64,000 nucleotides of DNA from Ariolimax columbianus (GCA_036924085.1 JAVGWX010000011.1:15078108-15142107), one strand, 5' to 3'. Numbered from the stretch's first letter, positions 10,320 through 21,833 are shown. Made by a program: numbers and translations. The notes: a model not told the origin generated them from the sequence alone.

Positions 10320-10988
10320 TCTTAAAGCACATGTGTCATTAATCTTGATATCAAGATTCACACAAAAATTAGAATATTCTTCTTCTTCTTCGTTCATTCT
10401 CAATCTCCCGCTACTAAGTCCTGAACAGGGCTTTGCAAGTAGCAGGATGTAGTTCGAAGAACAGAATGCGTTTACAGCTAGTTTACAGTTTGACTGCGAT
10501 ATTTGCACCTTTCGGTCCGACACATCCGTCTTCGGCAGCAAATTAGAATATTCAATGCCAGTGTCAAGTCGGTGTTGCTGTTTGGAGTGGAGACATGGAG
10601 AACAACTAAGGTCATACAACAAAGACTCCAGTCCTTCGTTAACAGATGCCTACAAAGAATAACGGCATTAAGTGGCAGGACTTGAGGAATGAAGACTTGT
10701 GGGAAAGGAGCCAACAACAGCCATTGGAATAACAAATTAAGCAACGAAAATAGGGCTGGATAGGACATACGCTAAGGAGGGCACATAGCCAGACAGGCTC
10801 TTACATGGAATCCTCTAGGGAAAAGAGAGAGAGGTAGACCCAAAAATATGTGGAGAAGATTATGTGAGAAGGAGCTAAAATTAAATAATTACACCTGGAG
10901 AGAAGCAGAAAGAGCAGCCCAGGACTATGCATGTTGGCGAAGTGTTGTCGATGGCCTATGCACCAAGAGGAGTGACGGGCTTTGATTG
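10320..10988 (+). mobile_element. LINE C-terminal region interrupted by a SINE-like element
   Basis: Joining 10341-10379 to 10554 onward restores LDIKIHTKIRIFNASVKSVL and continues LFGVETWRTTKVIQQRLQSF. Downstream broken frames read GHIARQALTWNPLGKRERGR, PKNMWRRLCEKELK and CWRSVVDGLC. This is a common invertebrate non-LTR C-terminus. The copy is dead. Confidence 0.75.
10380..10539 (-). repeat. GAA-tailed SINE-like element, 160-bp short form with a perfect TSD
   Basis: Flanked by a perfect 14-bp TSD, AAATTAGAATATTC, at 10366-10379 and 10540-10553. In its own orientation it starts CTGCCGAAGACGG and ends in (GAA)n. It is inserted within a LINE coding sequence. Confidence 0.93.
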
Positions 10989-10989
10989 A

Positions 10990-12090
10990 TTGACATGTGT
11001 CATTACCCCAACATCATCCAGTGTTAAACAGCACTGCATGCTAAAAATAAGGATTGTAGAGTAAGAAAATTGATGGACCGTCGAAATTGAGATCCCTTTT
11101 CAATCTCTCTAGCCTTCATATTTAGTTAGACCAGGGGTCAACAAATTTCGGCTCTCCGCCTTGTTTTGTATGGATGCTAGCTAAAAAAGAAATTTAAGTT
11201 TTCAAAAATTCTTTAAAATTTCAAAGTACACACTGTAACGGGCCAGTCGACTGCCGAGTTGAGAAGTAGCAAGATGGCCAGATGTTGCGTTCCTATAGTT
11301 TCGCATGCTGACTGATGGCCTCTTTGAACCTCAATTTGATGAAATGTTATCTCAAAACAAAAAAAAAGCAATGTCATTCTTCTCATTAGTAGAACTGTAT
11401 TTCAAACAACTGCAATCTACTTATTATTATTATCATGTTACATTTTGTTCAATAAATTTGTGAAAACCTGTATTTCTCTTGTTATTAAGTAGGCCCACCT
11501 ACATAAATATCCTTGAGTTTACCTCCTTTCACGCAGTCTAAAATATTTACTTTTTGACCATTGACCAAAAATACTAACCAACCCCTGAGCTAGACCATCA
11601 AATACATGTTGGAAGTTTCACACTCATTCACCTACTAATTTTTCTCTGACCAGATTAACGCATCAGCGAATCAATTCTCTCATGTCATCTGCATACCTAG
11701 TCTTTACACTGCCCTGTAACTTGACTTGCAAACCAGCTCACTCCCACTTGAATCAAAGCAATTATCTCCCCTGTGATCCTATCCACCGCATCTAGCTAGC
11801 TTCGCTCTGTCTGCCAAACTGCACAAGATGAACTTAGTGTTTGACCTTGCCTTAACCAAAGATATTTAGCTGACTGCTAATCTGTTTCATCAAATGTCCA
11901 GCTGAGTCTCACATACTTGTTAAGTTAACTAATACACCTACCTGGGAAAAGCCTATGTTCAAAAACAAATAACCATTAACTTTGACCTTATAAGGAGGTG
12001 TGTAACCAATCCCTCTGCCACATAGGCTTGCATGGTAACACCTATATTGATGCCAATATGGTGCAGATTTCCAGTTATGGGACCATTACA
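10990..12090. other. No gene seen
   Basis: AT-rich intronic sequence of the ENPP gene. I see no recognisable element. Confidence 0.45.
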
Positions 12091-12094
12091 GCGA

Positions 12095-12320
12095 TGTCTT
12101 GGGGAACTGAGACTAGTCCAGTCAGGCATCGATCAGGACGTCGAATCAGGGTCAGGCACAATATACTGTCCAAGACCACAATCTCTCTTCTTCCTTGTAG
12201 TATTTCCTGAAAACAGACTGTTTTCAAAGCAGTCTGGCTGACGAGATGTGGATAGATGTGATCCCCGTAGTAGTGAGAGTCACACAAATGAAGCCAAGCA
12301 CAGCACAACCGCCAGCATGC
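12095..12320 (-). repeat. Dispersed element with a 37-bp internal unit, short copy
   Basis: Contains CTAGTCCAGTCAGGC, one to two 37-bp-type units, and the block GATCCCCGTAGTAGTGA. It matches the copy at 24.72-24.94 kb and the expanded copy at 36.7-38.5 kb. Confidence 0.7.
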
Positions 12321-12639
12321 TCGGGATGCGAGGAAAGCTACTACAATCCATTTAATTTTCAGAGTGCACAAAAGGGTAAACTAACTCATTGTGGGCAATA
12401 AACAACAATAACAAAAGCAATGTCTTTATACTTAGTAAGGGATACACTAGAGACATGAAGGATGATAAAAGACCTGATCAATGAAATGATGGAGTGATAA
12501 AACTCATGGCTGTAAAATGTCAGAGCTCAGAAGGCAAAACAGTACCAAAAAATAAATCATCGTTCTTGGAAAATAATTTAGCTTGGTCTTTTTGAATATT
12601 GTTGTTGGGTGGAGCTATTCATATTGAATTCTTAACTAT

Positions 12640-12880
12640 TACTGATGTTTTTTTGGTGGCTCTTCTTAAATCTAATTGTAGAAGGTGGACCAGGGTCCTC
12701 CTAACTGTTGCGCAATGCAAGGCTTCTCAGTTGGTCCCCCACTATGGGAATCACAGTGCCAATCTCCACCTCATTGGTTAGGATGCTGTTACACATCCTG
12801 CTAATAGCAGCACTGTGTGGAAATGAGGTGGGGGTCTGTCTTGGTCAATATGTTGCACCTGTACCTGGATCTTGGCTGCC
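12640..12880 (+). repeat. Dispersed element with a 37-bp internal unit, diverged copy
   Basis: GGACCAGGGTCCTCCTAACT and CACTATGGGAATCACAGTGC correspond to the segments at 36.84-36.92 kb and 37.97-38.0 kb. It ends close to the start of the next GAA-tailed element. Confidence 0.55.
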
Positions 12881-12889
12881 TTTTAAACA

Positions 12890-13253
12890 GACGGCTTGGG
12901 ATCAAGACGCTGAGCAGCGCATGAGCTGCAGAGGACAGCGACCCATAGCTGACTGCTAGCGTCAGGGGCTGCAAACCAGAGCTGACAATACCCTTCTACC
13001 CCTCCACACAGTGATCCTGGATAACAGGCTGCAACAAAGCAGACTGGCTAAGTAGAAGGGATCGAAGAGGGAAGGCAACACAGTACTAAAAATGCTTGCT
13101 GAAGTCTAATATGTCAGACCAAAAGGTGCAAATATCACAGACAAGCCGTAAACCACGACACAATGCATTCGATTATCTGACTACATCCTACTACTTGCAA
13201 AGCCCTTTTCAGGGATTGGTAGCGGGAGATTGAGAACGAAGGAAGAAGAAGAA
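12890..13253 (+). repeat. GAA-tailed SINE-like element, long form
   Basis: Full long form of about 365 bp, from GGGATCAAGACGCTGAGCAG to GAACGAAGGAAGAAGAAG. Confidence 0.85.
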
Positions 13254-13559
13254 ATGATGGCAGAATTGCTGAAATGGAGTTGGCATTCTTTTTTTGGTGC
13301 ATACAAATAAATTCCAGATATTCTTTGTCTGTGTGCATTATTTGTCTTCAAAGTGCAAAGACTATGTAAATCTTTGCTGCTTTTTATTCATTGAAAAAAA
13401 CAATTGTCGACACAAGGCAGAAGATTTGGATTTGAGGTAAACAATTGTAAAATATAGGTAAAGGTAATCCTACCATCATGGATTAGTTTAGAGACTTCAT
13501 GTCTCTCTTGGCTTGCTCTACCGAAATATAGAAAGTCAGGTATCCATTTACAGCTGTAA

Positions 13560-14360
13560 AGAATGACTTTTTCTTCTTCTTTTGTCCTTCTGCTCTTGCC
13601 ATACGGCATCGGAGGGAGGTGGGATGAGTAGATTTCTTGTTATCGCCAAGTGGGAGGCTTGTGCTGTCGTTAGGTGTAACTTCCTGAGAGTGTCAGAGAC
13701 ACCTTCGATCCATCGACGTTGTGATCTGCCTCTTGCTCGTGCATATGATATGCTCTTGGCGCAGGCTGGTCGTAATGCATTCTGACTAAATGGCCAATCA
13801 ACTTGATTTGTTGAGAGTCATTGTAGGCACTAACTGGGTTTGTCCTCACTGTCTGCCTCGGCGTGGTGTTGCGGATTCAGTCACAGACTGTATTTCTGGC
13901 TGCACTCCTCAAACAGTGCATCTCACAGCTCTGGATCTTACTTTTATCGGTTGCAAGTAAGGACCAAGATTGATATTAGTAACACAGTGTAGGAATAAAT
14001 AGTGCATTTATCATCCTCCTCTTAGTTGAAAGAAGCTCTATAGAGTGTTTCAAAATTGGTGCAATTTGATAGTGGATACTATTCTCCTTCTGAATTATAT
14101 GTGTAATCTCTCTGTCCACTCTGCCGTCATCAGTGAACATACTACCTAGGTATATGAACTCCTGTACTTGCTTGATGCCAATGTCACTGATGTGGGAACT
14201 TCTCTGCATTTGTTCACGTGAAATCAACATAGTCTCTGTCTTGTCTGTTTTGATCTTTATGACATATTCGCTACAAGCGAAATGGAGATTGTTCAGGTGC
14301 TGTTGTAGGTCTTCTCCATGTTGGTAAAAAATGACCTGATCATCAGCAAACAACAGTTAA
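13560..14360 (-). mobile_element. LINE reverse transcriptase, C-terminal part
   Basis: The minus strand reads MFADDQVIFYQHGEDLQQHL (FADD catalytic box intact), then QEFIYLGSMFTDDGRVDREI and IELLSTKRRMINALFIPTLC. A second copy of the same family lies at 25.1-25.6 kb. The 3' end is again rich in GAAGAA. Broken downstream of the RT. Confidence 0.8.
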
Positions 14361-14444
14361 TTGAGCGATTCTTCATGAGGGTTAGAGAACAGTGTAATTT
14401 TATCCATGTAAATTATGAACAGAAGTGGAGAAAGAACAGACACG

Positions 14445-14530
14445 TGTCAAAACTAGGTTAACTATCCAGTCAATTTAAAACTAGGTTAACTATCCAGTCA
14501 ATTTAAAACTAGGTTAACTATCCAGTCTTT
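14445..14530. repeat. 28-bp tandem repeat, 3 copies
   Basis: AACTAGGTTAACTATCCAGT recurs at 28-bp spacing. Confidence 0.85.
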
Positions 14531-15085
14531 TCTAAAATTATCTACTCCTTCTTTTGTCTATGTGTATCCTTAACCTGATGTATGACATTAGAAAATTCAT
14601 AACAAAATTACTCCTTCTTCTTGTCAGGATGAAAATCATTACACTGTGCCTACACCTGTATGATAGTCAGTATTCTGGCCTTGTCATCTTGTCAAATTTA
14701 TGGCATTCTTACTGATACATAGTTTATCCTATGATTGACAATCTGCGTATTAGGTCTGTTGGTCAAATGTAAAAAAGGAAGAATTAAGTAGGTCAGCTAC
14801 TCAGGTGCTCAAATAGAAATAAGCAAGATTTTACTAGGTCAGCCACGTAGATTCTCAAATAGAAATATGCGATTTTATGCAATCAGCTAATCAAATGGAA
14901 ATAAGAAAGCGAGAAAATAGTTATGTTATGCCTTCCTTAGATGTACTATTGTTTAAATGTTCACTTTATTTCATTATATTTTTATTGTTTAGTTTTGATC
15001 ACTGACCTAGAAATAATATCATCTGAAAACTGACTGGCACAACATAGGGAGGGGGGGGGGGGAGGGGGGGGGGGGGCACAACCAT
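14531..15085. other. No gene; interrupted G-rich tract at 15050-15076
   Basis: AT-rich sequence, then two G runs broken by single A residues (15050-15076), a possible G-quadruplex and a likely assembly weak point. Confidence 0.5.
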
Positions 15086-15089
15086 CAGT

Positions 15090-15785
15090 CCTTCAGACAT
15101 CTGCACTTGCCTTGTGTTTTTTCATAGCTGAATATGCTACGCCAGTCTGAAAAAAACTCTGCCCATGCAAAACTAGTTGATACAGTAATAAATGAGGCAT
15201 GTTGGATAGTATCAGGGTGCTTAAAACCAACACCCATTGATAAAATATATCCCGTAATTGGCATAGCACCACCTGGGATTTGAAGAAGCATTGTAGAAGA
15301 GATCACACGAGAAAAACTGGAGAATGACCCAAAACACCCAATGTTTGGACATCAGGTATAGAGCACAAGACTCAAATCCAGACATAGCTTCCTAAAATCA
15401 ACACAGGCCATACATATAAATCCTGAAAGTCACTGCATCGAGAGATGGCACGAATTGATGCAGGCCGAGAGATGGCACGAATTGATGCAGGCCGAGAGAT
15501 GGAACTTCGGGAGGAATCTGCCACCGGACATCATCCACCATACACAACATGAAAGTCGTTGAACAATCTGCAGACTGCTTATCAGGGTCCAAGAGGAATA
15601 TGAAACGATGGGAATACACAGATGATGAAACATGTGACTGTGTCGTAATACAGGACCCAGACCACCTGTCCCAACCTACAGGAAACATGCAATAGATGTG
15701 ACATACTGGAGGCAAATGACAAATGCAACCCATGTCACTGAATACCTCTACTTCATCTGCCTTGTAGGATAGTATTTTCAAGACC
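15090..15785 (+). mobile_element. Jockey/CR1-like LINE, ORF2 C-terminus
   Basis: Broken frames read VDTVINEACWIVSGCLKPT-like sequence, then GIAPPGI-like sequence, and NMKRWEYTDDETCDCVVIQD with PDHLSQ. This order (TP...GIAPP, then CxC...DPDHL) closes many ORF2 proteins. A 27-bp segment (GCACGAATTGATGCAGGCCG) is tandemly duplicated at 15445-15498. Confidence 0.65.
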
Positions 15786-16035
15786 ATTTGATCTCAATAT
15801 GTGGCTTTACCAAGCGAGTTTCCATCTTTTGACAGTTGCCAAGAGGTCTTCCAAAGGTCCTATTACTGTTTTAATTTCTTCTTGTATTTTCTCATTTGTA
15901 ACTCGGTCTTTGTATGCGACATTTAAAAGTCTTTGAAAACATCTGCATTTAAACCTAGCTTGTTTTCAACAATCATTATATTTATTACACAGAAAATCAA
16001 TTTCAGTGACTAGGAATAAAGAACAAGGCAATTAC

Positions 16036-16924
16036 CTTCATGAGGCCAAATATTTGCAATTGGAGATCCGCCAACAAGTTTGTAGGAATCTGGGTCTATA
16101 AAATGATCCAAGTTTATGCTTTTTTCTGTGGGTGTGTTTGTGAAGCCATGATCACTCGTCAAGATGATATTCATGCTATCAAACAAACCTTTTTCCTTGA
16201 GTTGCTCCAAGAGATATCCTACAACCTTATCAAGACCACCAATCATACCCGTCACTTGCGGCGAATCTGGTCCAAACGTATGACCAAATCCATCTGGTTG
16301 ATCAAAGTAAATCATTCCCAGATTGATTGGGTTTTTATCTGTGAACCAATCTATCAACATATCCACTTTTGTTTCATTTTTAATGCTTGAGTTATATGGT
16401 ATATATCGTGACGGTGTTACCCATTTAATGGGGGCTCCTCCACCAACCCACATAATAACTCCACTTCTACCATTCAAGGTCTGAAGCTGATTTGTCACCC
16501 AGATTGGCTCAGCACCCATGTTAAACCATGCTGGATCTACCGCCGCAGAAAAATTGCTTGGTGTAAATGTCTGATTAAGAACGGGATCATACATATCGTT
16601 GGCGACAATGCCATGGTTTTCTTCCCACAGGCCAGTAGCTAGAGTGAAGTGATTTGGAAACGTTTTAGTTACAAATGCATTTTTAAGGCCGTTGCGAGCT
16701 GTAACGCCGTTTTCTAAAAATATATCAAAATTGGGAGTATCTGTTCTGGTTAAATAGTCCCACCGAAATCCATCAAAAGATATCACAATTAACGGATATT
16801 GTTCTTCATTAGCAGAAGCGCTTTTTAGTTTGTTCGATAGTGCTTTAGCTTGAATCATATCAACGCAATCTAAACTGATCAATATCATCAATGATGAATA
16901 AACATAAACAGATCTGAAAACCAT
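16036..16924 (-). CDS. ENPP: ENPP-family ectonucleotide pyrophosphatase/phosphodiesterase, exon 1
   Basis: Encodes residues 1-296 plus one base, ending at the donor GAAG|GTAATT (GT at 16035-16034). Residues 1-26 are a hydrophobic signal peptide or anchor. The catalytic domain follows. SFDGFRW gives the first metal ligand (D51). TKTFPNH contains the nucleophile (T88), followed by FTLATGLWEENHG. DQPDGFGHTFGPD gives D211 and H215. TSDHGF gives D258 and H259. With the histidine in exon 3, the full two-zinc site is present. NxS/T sites (NQT, NFS, NSS, NET) fit extracellular glycosylation. Family members hydrolyse nucleotides or phosphodiesters of lipids outside the cell or at the membrane. The start was chosen as the first Met before the signal peptide. 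ENPP4/5-type rather than ENPP1-3 is suggested by the absence of somatomedin-B domains before the catalytic core; the exact substrate is unknown. Confidence 0.95.
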
Positions 16925-17094
16925 GATATATTGCAGGCTGATGTCGAGTTTCGATCAAATAACAAGTCAAATAAACTTTAGCCGTTCTGCCTTCACCACT
17001 CAGTGACACTCAGAGAGATTATGGAACAGGAGATTATGCAACAGTCTGCATTTATTTTTTAGAGTAATGTCCCTTTGTTGTTTATTTTGTCAAC

Positions 17095-17430
17095 ATCATC
17101 TAGAGCGTTTGAGTTACAGAGAGGTTGTTACCGATCCAGCGGAATCCGGGCTCTCGTCCTTTGGCCCAATGCAATGTAATGGTAACTGCACGTGCTATCA
17201 GCTGTTGTCTAGTGACATATAAAGTGTTCCATGTAGCTGGCCTAGTAAAAAGAACCATTTTCCTAAAATCGGTGAGCGCTAAACACTCAAAAAGATGGTT
17301 AACAACGGTTTCATATGGGTGTGACTGTGTACACAGCTGGCACTCAGAAGTATGTTGTGGTTGGATTCTGTTCAGGTGGTTGTTAAGTGGGATGTGCTGG
17401 ATTCTCAGTCGGAAAATCCTTTTGTGTGAG
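17095..17430 (-). mobile_element. I-clade LINE C-terminal fragment
   Basis: The minus strand reads HLNRIQPQHTSECQLCTQSH and FECLALTDFRKMVLF, then NTLYVTRQQLIARA and WAKGREPGFRWIG. The same zinc-type block (IQPQHTxECxLC...E...C) is found at 1.96, 29.4 and 45.66 kb. Confidence 0.7.
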
Positions 17431-17439
17431 TAAAACTAC

Positions 17440-18030
17440 ACTGCCATTTGGTCCGCTTGATCATAACGGCTGTTGTTTGTTGATATTTAATGCACACAAT
17501 GAGCATGTTTACTCCTTTGTGCGCCCTGAAAAGGACGCCGTGTGGTGGATTGTAACTGTTCCCTGGTCAAATGAACTTCTTCGAGAGAAATCGCAGGTCG
17601 CTGACATTTGGTCCACGTGCTTGGCTGATAAGCCTCTAAGCCAGAATCCCGCCCTAAATCTCAGCACTGTGGTTGAAGGCTACGGCATGGCTGGGACCTG
17701 GGGCTCGCGTCTCAGCCCGGTCCGGTCAAGCGCAGAAATGCACCTGGTTAAATGCACTCCTTCCTTGCTCTTTACCTCTGTCTGCTATCAGTCATCCCAA
17801 TGGACGCAGAAGAGATGCAGTCCAGCGGACATTGCACCACTGCCCTATTGTGACAACCTCCCAGGTGGCGGGGAATGCTAGGCGTGCCATCACTGCAGAT
17901 GAGCCGAGAAAATAAAGGAAGCAAAGAGATACCTCACTCACATGCACATGCTACGTTCCTGGCAGGACGTGACGATCCTGAGACACAGTCACACTGGACT
18001 GCCTCTCTTCCGGGATAGTACAAACTAGTA
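17440..18030. repeat. Dispersed element fragment and unassigned sequence
   Basis: TTAATGCACACAATGAGCAT and CCTGAAAAGGACG near 17.49-17.54 kb match the 5' part of the element at 36.74-36.79 kb. I see nothing recognisable from about 17620 to 18030. Confidence 0.4.
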
Positions 18031-18189
18031 AATAGTCCATCATATCATATCATTGCCAAACCCTGAAGACACGAGTGGGGAAGACTCGTTAGTCCTGCAA
18101 GACAACTTCCCTAAGAGAGACAACTCTGACAAAAAACAACTGCTGCCTTGCAGATAGGCTAGAGACAGCCAAAGGCTAAGGAGGGCATC

Positions 18190-18301
18190 CCTACAGAAAC
18201 GCCTGTTGAAATCGGATGCACTGAGCCACAGGCTTAACAAAATAAAACAGTGCAACGTAAATATCGCTGTAAACAGCGTACGATGAAGAAGAAGAAGAAG
18301 A
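18190..18301 (+). repeat. Diverged GAA-tailed element
   Basis: CCTGTTGAAATCGGATGCAC, ATATCGCTGTAAAC and a (GAA)n tail at 18285-18300 recall the GAA-tailed family, but the middle differs. Confidence 0.5.
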
Positions 18302-18815
18302 TTGTAACATCGGACGCGATTGGAAAAGAGGCACACTGTTACCACAGAAAATAGCGATTTCCTCTCTATGAACTGAGCTAACGCGCTCCTTAGAACTTCT
18401 TTACATTTAAAAAAAAAATCATCCTCGTCACATGTAGTATACCATTATGATAATGGGCTGTGTTTTGGACTTTGGACATTCTCACACTTTGGATCGTTTA
18501 TATCAATGAAGACAAAACACATGAAATGATAATAAACCTAAGCAGGCCATAAAGATTGTAACAATATTTACATTGAACATGAAGCTTAAGCAATTGTACA
18601 AATGACGCGTATATCTGACAAAACCAAAGAAAATTGTTAACGTCAGGATAAATAAATCCTCTTACCATAGATTCTAGAAACGTTACAGCTGTTAATAAAT
18701 AAGAGAGGTTAACAACGGAAATGCGAAATTGATTCCTCAATGCGACAGTAACTATCTCAATAATTTCACACACAGATGTCTCGTATGTATACCTTGACTT
18801 AACATGTCAAGATAC
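18302..18815. other. No gene seen
   Basis: AT-rich sequence with no recognisable element. Confidence 0.4.
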
Positions 18816-18817
18816 AC

Positions 18818-19015
18818 GATATAATAGTAAACACACACAGACACATACCTATACGGACACACAACTCCACTCACACACTCACACACACACACACACATAC
18901 ACAGAAACATGTTTTTAAAAAGAAAGTACACAAATGCACATATCCTGACACATACACATTAACAGACACATATCCACACACGCACACACACACACACGCA
19001 CATACATATATGATA
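18818..19015. repeat. (CA)n-rich interrupted microsatellite
   Basis: Mostly CACA and ACATACAC runs. Confidence 0.85.
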
Positions 19016-19174
19016 ACAACCAACTATAGATTTAATTTAGATAGATTTTGGCAACTTGAGGGCACATGTATGTACATATTTAAAAAAATATGTGTTATTC
19101 TGTAATCATATTGATCAATTCTTGTTTAGCCTATTCCGTCAAAGCTGGCAAACCATTATTATTATTATTCATTA

Positions 19175-19435
19175 TATATTCACTAGAAAACTGAAATATT
19201 TTGGTCACATCAAACGCCAAAATGGCCTAGAGAGAACAATATCGGAGGGTATGGTTCCTGGAAGACGGGGCAGAGGCAGACCGAGAAGCAGATGGACACA
19301 AGACATCACGGAGGTCCTGAAGATGACAGCGACGGAGGCGGGCATTCTGGCCAGAGAACAAGAGTCTTACAGATAGGCTGTTGTGAGAGCGACGTTCTGC
19401 AAAGGACACCCTACATGATGTGTGTGATGTATTCA
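19175..19435 (+). mobile_element. RTE-like LINE, extreme 3' end
   Basis: Reads KLKYFGHIKRQNGLERTISE and GMVPGRRGRGRPRSRWTQDI, then the ACCCTACATGATGTGTGTGATG tail. Severely 5'-truncated. The I-clade LINE inserted just downstream of it. Confidence 0.85.
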
Positions 19436-19458
19436 CTGCCATTCTTTGTATCAAAATG

Positions 19459-21787
19459 GGATAACAAACGAAATGCTGATGGGGCTGGGCCAAACAGCGA
19501 AGAGGAAGTTACAATCAGTCCTGAACCAAAGCTGGAAAAGGGGTATTGTACCCCAGGCATGGAAAGACGCAGTACTTGTACCAGTACCAAAGAAAGGAAA
19601 AGACAAAACCGATCCAAATGGCTACAGGCCTATCAGCCTAATGAGCTGCGTAGGCAAACTGATGAAACGTATGATAAACACCAGACTGAAGTGGCATCTG
19701 GAAGAAAAACACATACTAATTCCACAGCAAGCAGGCTTTAGACAGCACAGATCCACTGAGGATCAGGTCACCCTCATAGCCCAGGAAATAGAAGATGCCT
19801 ACCAGGAGCAAAAACACACAGTAGCAGTTTGGGTGGACCTAGAAAAGGCATTTGACAAAGTCTGGAAAGAGGGACTTAAAGTCAAGCTACGAAGAAGTGA
19901 AGTTTGTGGGAACATGTACAAATGCATAAGTCACTACCTCAAAAACAGAACACCCAGAGTTCAAGTACAAAGGCAGATGAGCAAAAAGGTGACACTTGAG
20001 CAGGGAGTACCCCAAGGGGGAGTACTGTCGCTCACACTCTTCCTGGTGTATATAAATAACATAACAGAGATTATACAAAGAAGAGTCCATAGCTCAATGC
20101 TTGCAGACGATCTGGCTATGTGGACCTCTGAAAAGAATCTCACCATAGCAAGTACTCGGATGCAGCAGGCCCTAACATCGCTGGAAGAGTGGGCGAACTC
20201 ATGGCTGATCAAAATAAACGAAGAAAAAACAACATGTACGATATTCTCGCTTTCAAACAAACCCCCAAAACACCAAAATAAGTCTTAACGGCAAATACCT
20301 GTAGCCAAACGACAACCCAAACTACCTGGGAGTCACATTTGATCGGCGCATGACATGGAAAAGTCAGATCGAGAGAAACCGAGTGAGAGCCAGAGAAAGA
20401 ATGGCAATCATGAGGAAACTTCCCGGAACAAGCTGGGGAGCAGACGAAAGTATACTAAAGAAACTGTACACTGGAAGAGTGAGACCAGTTCTCGAGTATG
20501 GCATTGTGGTATGGACAACAGCAGCAAAGGCGAACTTCGATAATATTAGCAAACTCTAAAACCAAGCCATGAGAGTTATAACAGGAGGCATGAAGTCAAC
20601 GCCAATTGTAGAACTTGGAAAGATTACACAACTGCAATCCATGATCGACAGAAGAGACTGCAGAGCCCAGCAGAAAGCAGAGAAACTCAGAAGACTGACT
20701 GACCATCTAATGCACCAGAGACTAAACAATTTTGAAAATGGGAAACTAAAGCGGAGAAACTTTGCAGAAATAGCCAAAGCAAAGATGCACGAAGATCCTA
20801 TGAACGCATTAACAACACCAAAGCCCATCCCTACTGTACGAAAACCTACCTGGAGGCAGCATATATTTCCAGAGGTGGTAGAAAATATACCAGGTATTGG
20901 AAACAAAAACTGCCAGACTGAAAAAGAAAGAAGAGATACTACCCTGAGGTACATAACGGAAAACTACCCAAGCATGGACTGGACCCATGCATACACCGAC
21001 GGTTCTGTAACAAACACAACACAGAACGGAGGGGCAGGGGCATTCCTGAGCCTACCAAATGGCAGAAAAATAACACTGTCATTTGCAACTGGAAAATACA
21101 CAAGCAATTTCAGAGCGGAGGCAGAGGCACTGAGTGCGGCAGTAGAAGAAATGGTGACAGGTAAAAGGAATGAAAGCCATATAGTCATGCTTACAGATGC
21201 CCTGGCCGTAGTCACAGCACTAAAAAGCCAGAAAAATAATGAACTTAATGATTTAAGAGCAGTACTCTGTCAACTATGCCAGCAGTCCACACCAAAAAGA
21301 GTAGTGGTACAGGGGGTTCCATCCCACTGCAACATCCAAGGCAAAGAGGAGGCAGACAGACTGGCAAAAGAAGGTGCAAGACTACCACAACCAGATGCTA
21401 GTGTGACATACGAAGAGTCAAAACGGCTTATTAGAGCTAGAGACATGACCAAATGGGAAACCGAACATACTGGCTACACAAAAAAAGATGCATATTACCA
21501 GTTGCACAGAAGAGAGCAGGTCGTGGTCTTCAGACATCGCACTGGACACAATAGACTGAGGTACCACCTATTCAATAAATCGAAGATAGGTGGCACTGAC
21601 GAATGCCTGTGTGGTACCGGGAAAATGACCGCTGAGCATTTGCTGCAAAACTGCCCGACATACGAGGATCAGAGAGAGCAGATCTGGCCATCACCAGTGG
21701 CAACACTAGACACGCTCAAAGGCAGTGTCGACAGCCTTAGGATGACTGCTGCTTTTTTCGAAAAAATAAATATCGACGTCTGACAGC

Positions 21788-21830
<43 letters not shown>
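19459..21830 (+). mobile_element. I-clade LINE with RT and RNase H, 5'-truncated, flanked by an 11-bp TSD
   Basis: GTATCAAAATG occurs at 19448-19458 and again at 21831-21841, immediately after a (GAA)n tail: a classic LINE insertion. The RT domain (19459-20288) has KKGKDKTDPNGYRPISLMSC, then VWVDLEKAFDKVW, LEQGVPQGGVLSLTLFLVYI and the catalytic LADDLAMW. The RNase H domain (about 20980-21400) has YTDGSVTNTTQNGGAGAF, RAEAEALSAA, LTDALAVVTAL and KEEADRLAKEGA, so all four acidic positions remain. A C-terminal CLCGTGKMTAEHLLQNCP motif follows. Damage is light: a one-base frameshift in an A-rich run near 20275-20285, a TAG at 20302-20304 and a TAA at 20557-20559. It reads as a young copy and is the best-preserved element in the window. 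Confidence 0.94.

Positions 21831-21833
<3 letters not shown>

Noticed and set aside
13621..14327. Plus-strand frames opposite the FADD-type LINE
   Set aside because: Antisense shadows of the retrotransposon coding strand.
15398..15787. 129-codon minus-strand frame considered as a further ENPP exon
   Set aside because: No ENPP motif; it is antisense to a jockey/CR1-like LINE fragment, and the real exons 2 and 3 were found at 7.1 and 0.1 kb.
17125..17915. Several 80-164 codon plus-strand frames
   Set aside because: 17125-17433 is antisense to a LINE C-terminus; the others show no domain and poor context.
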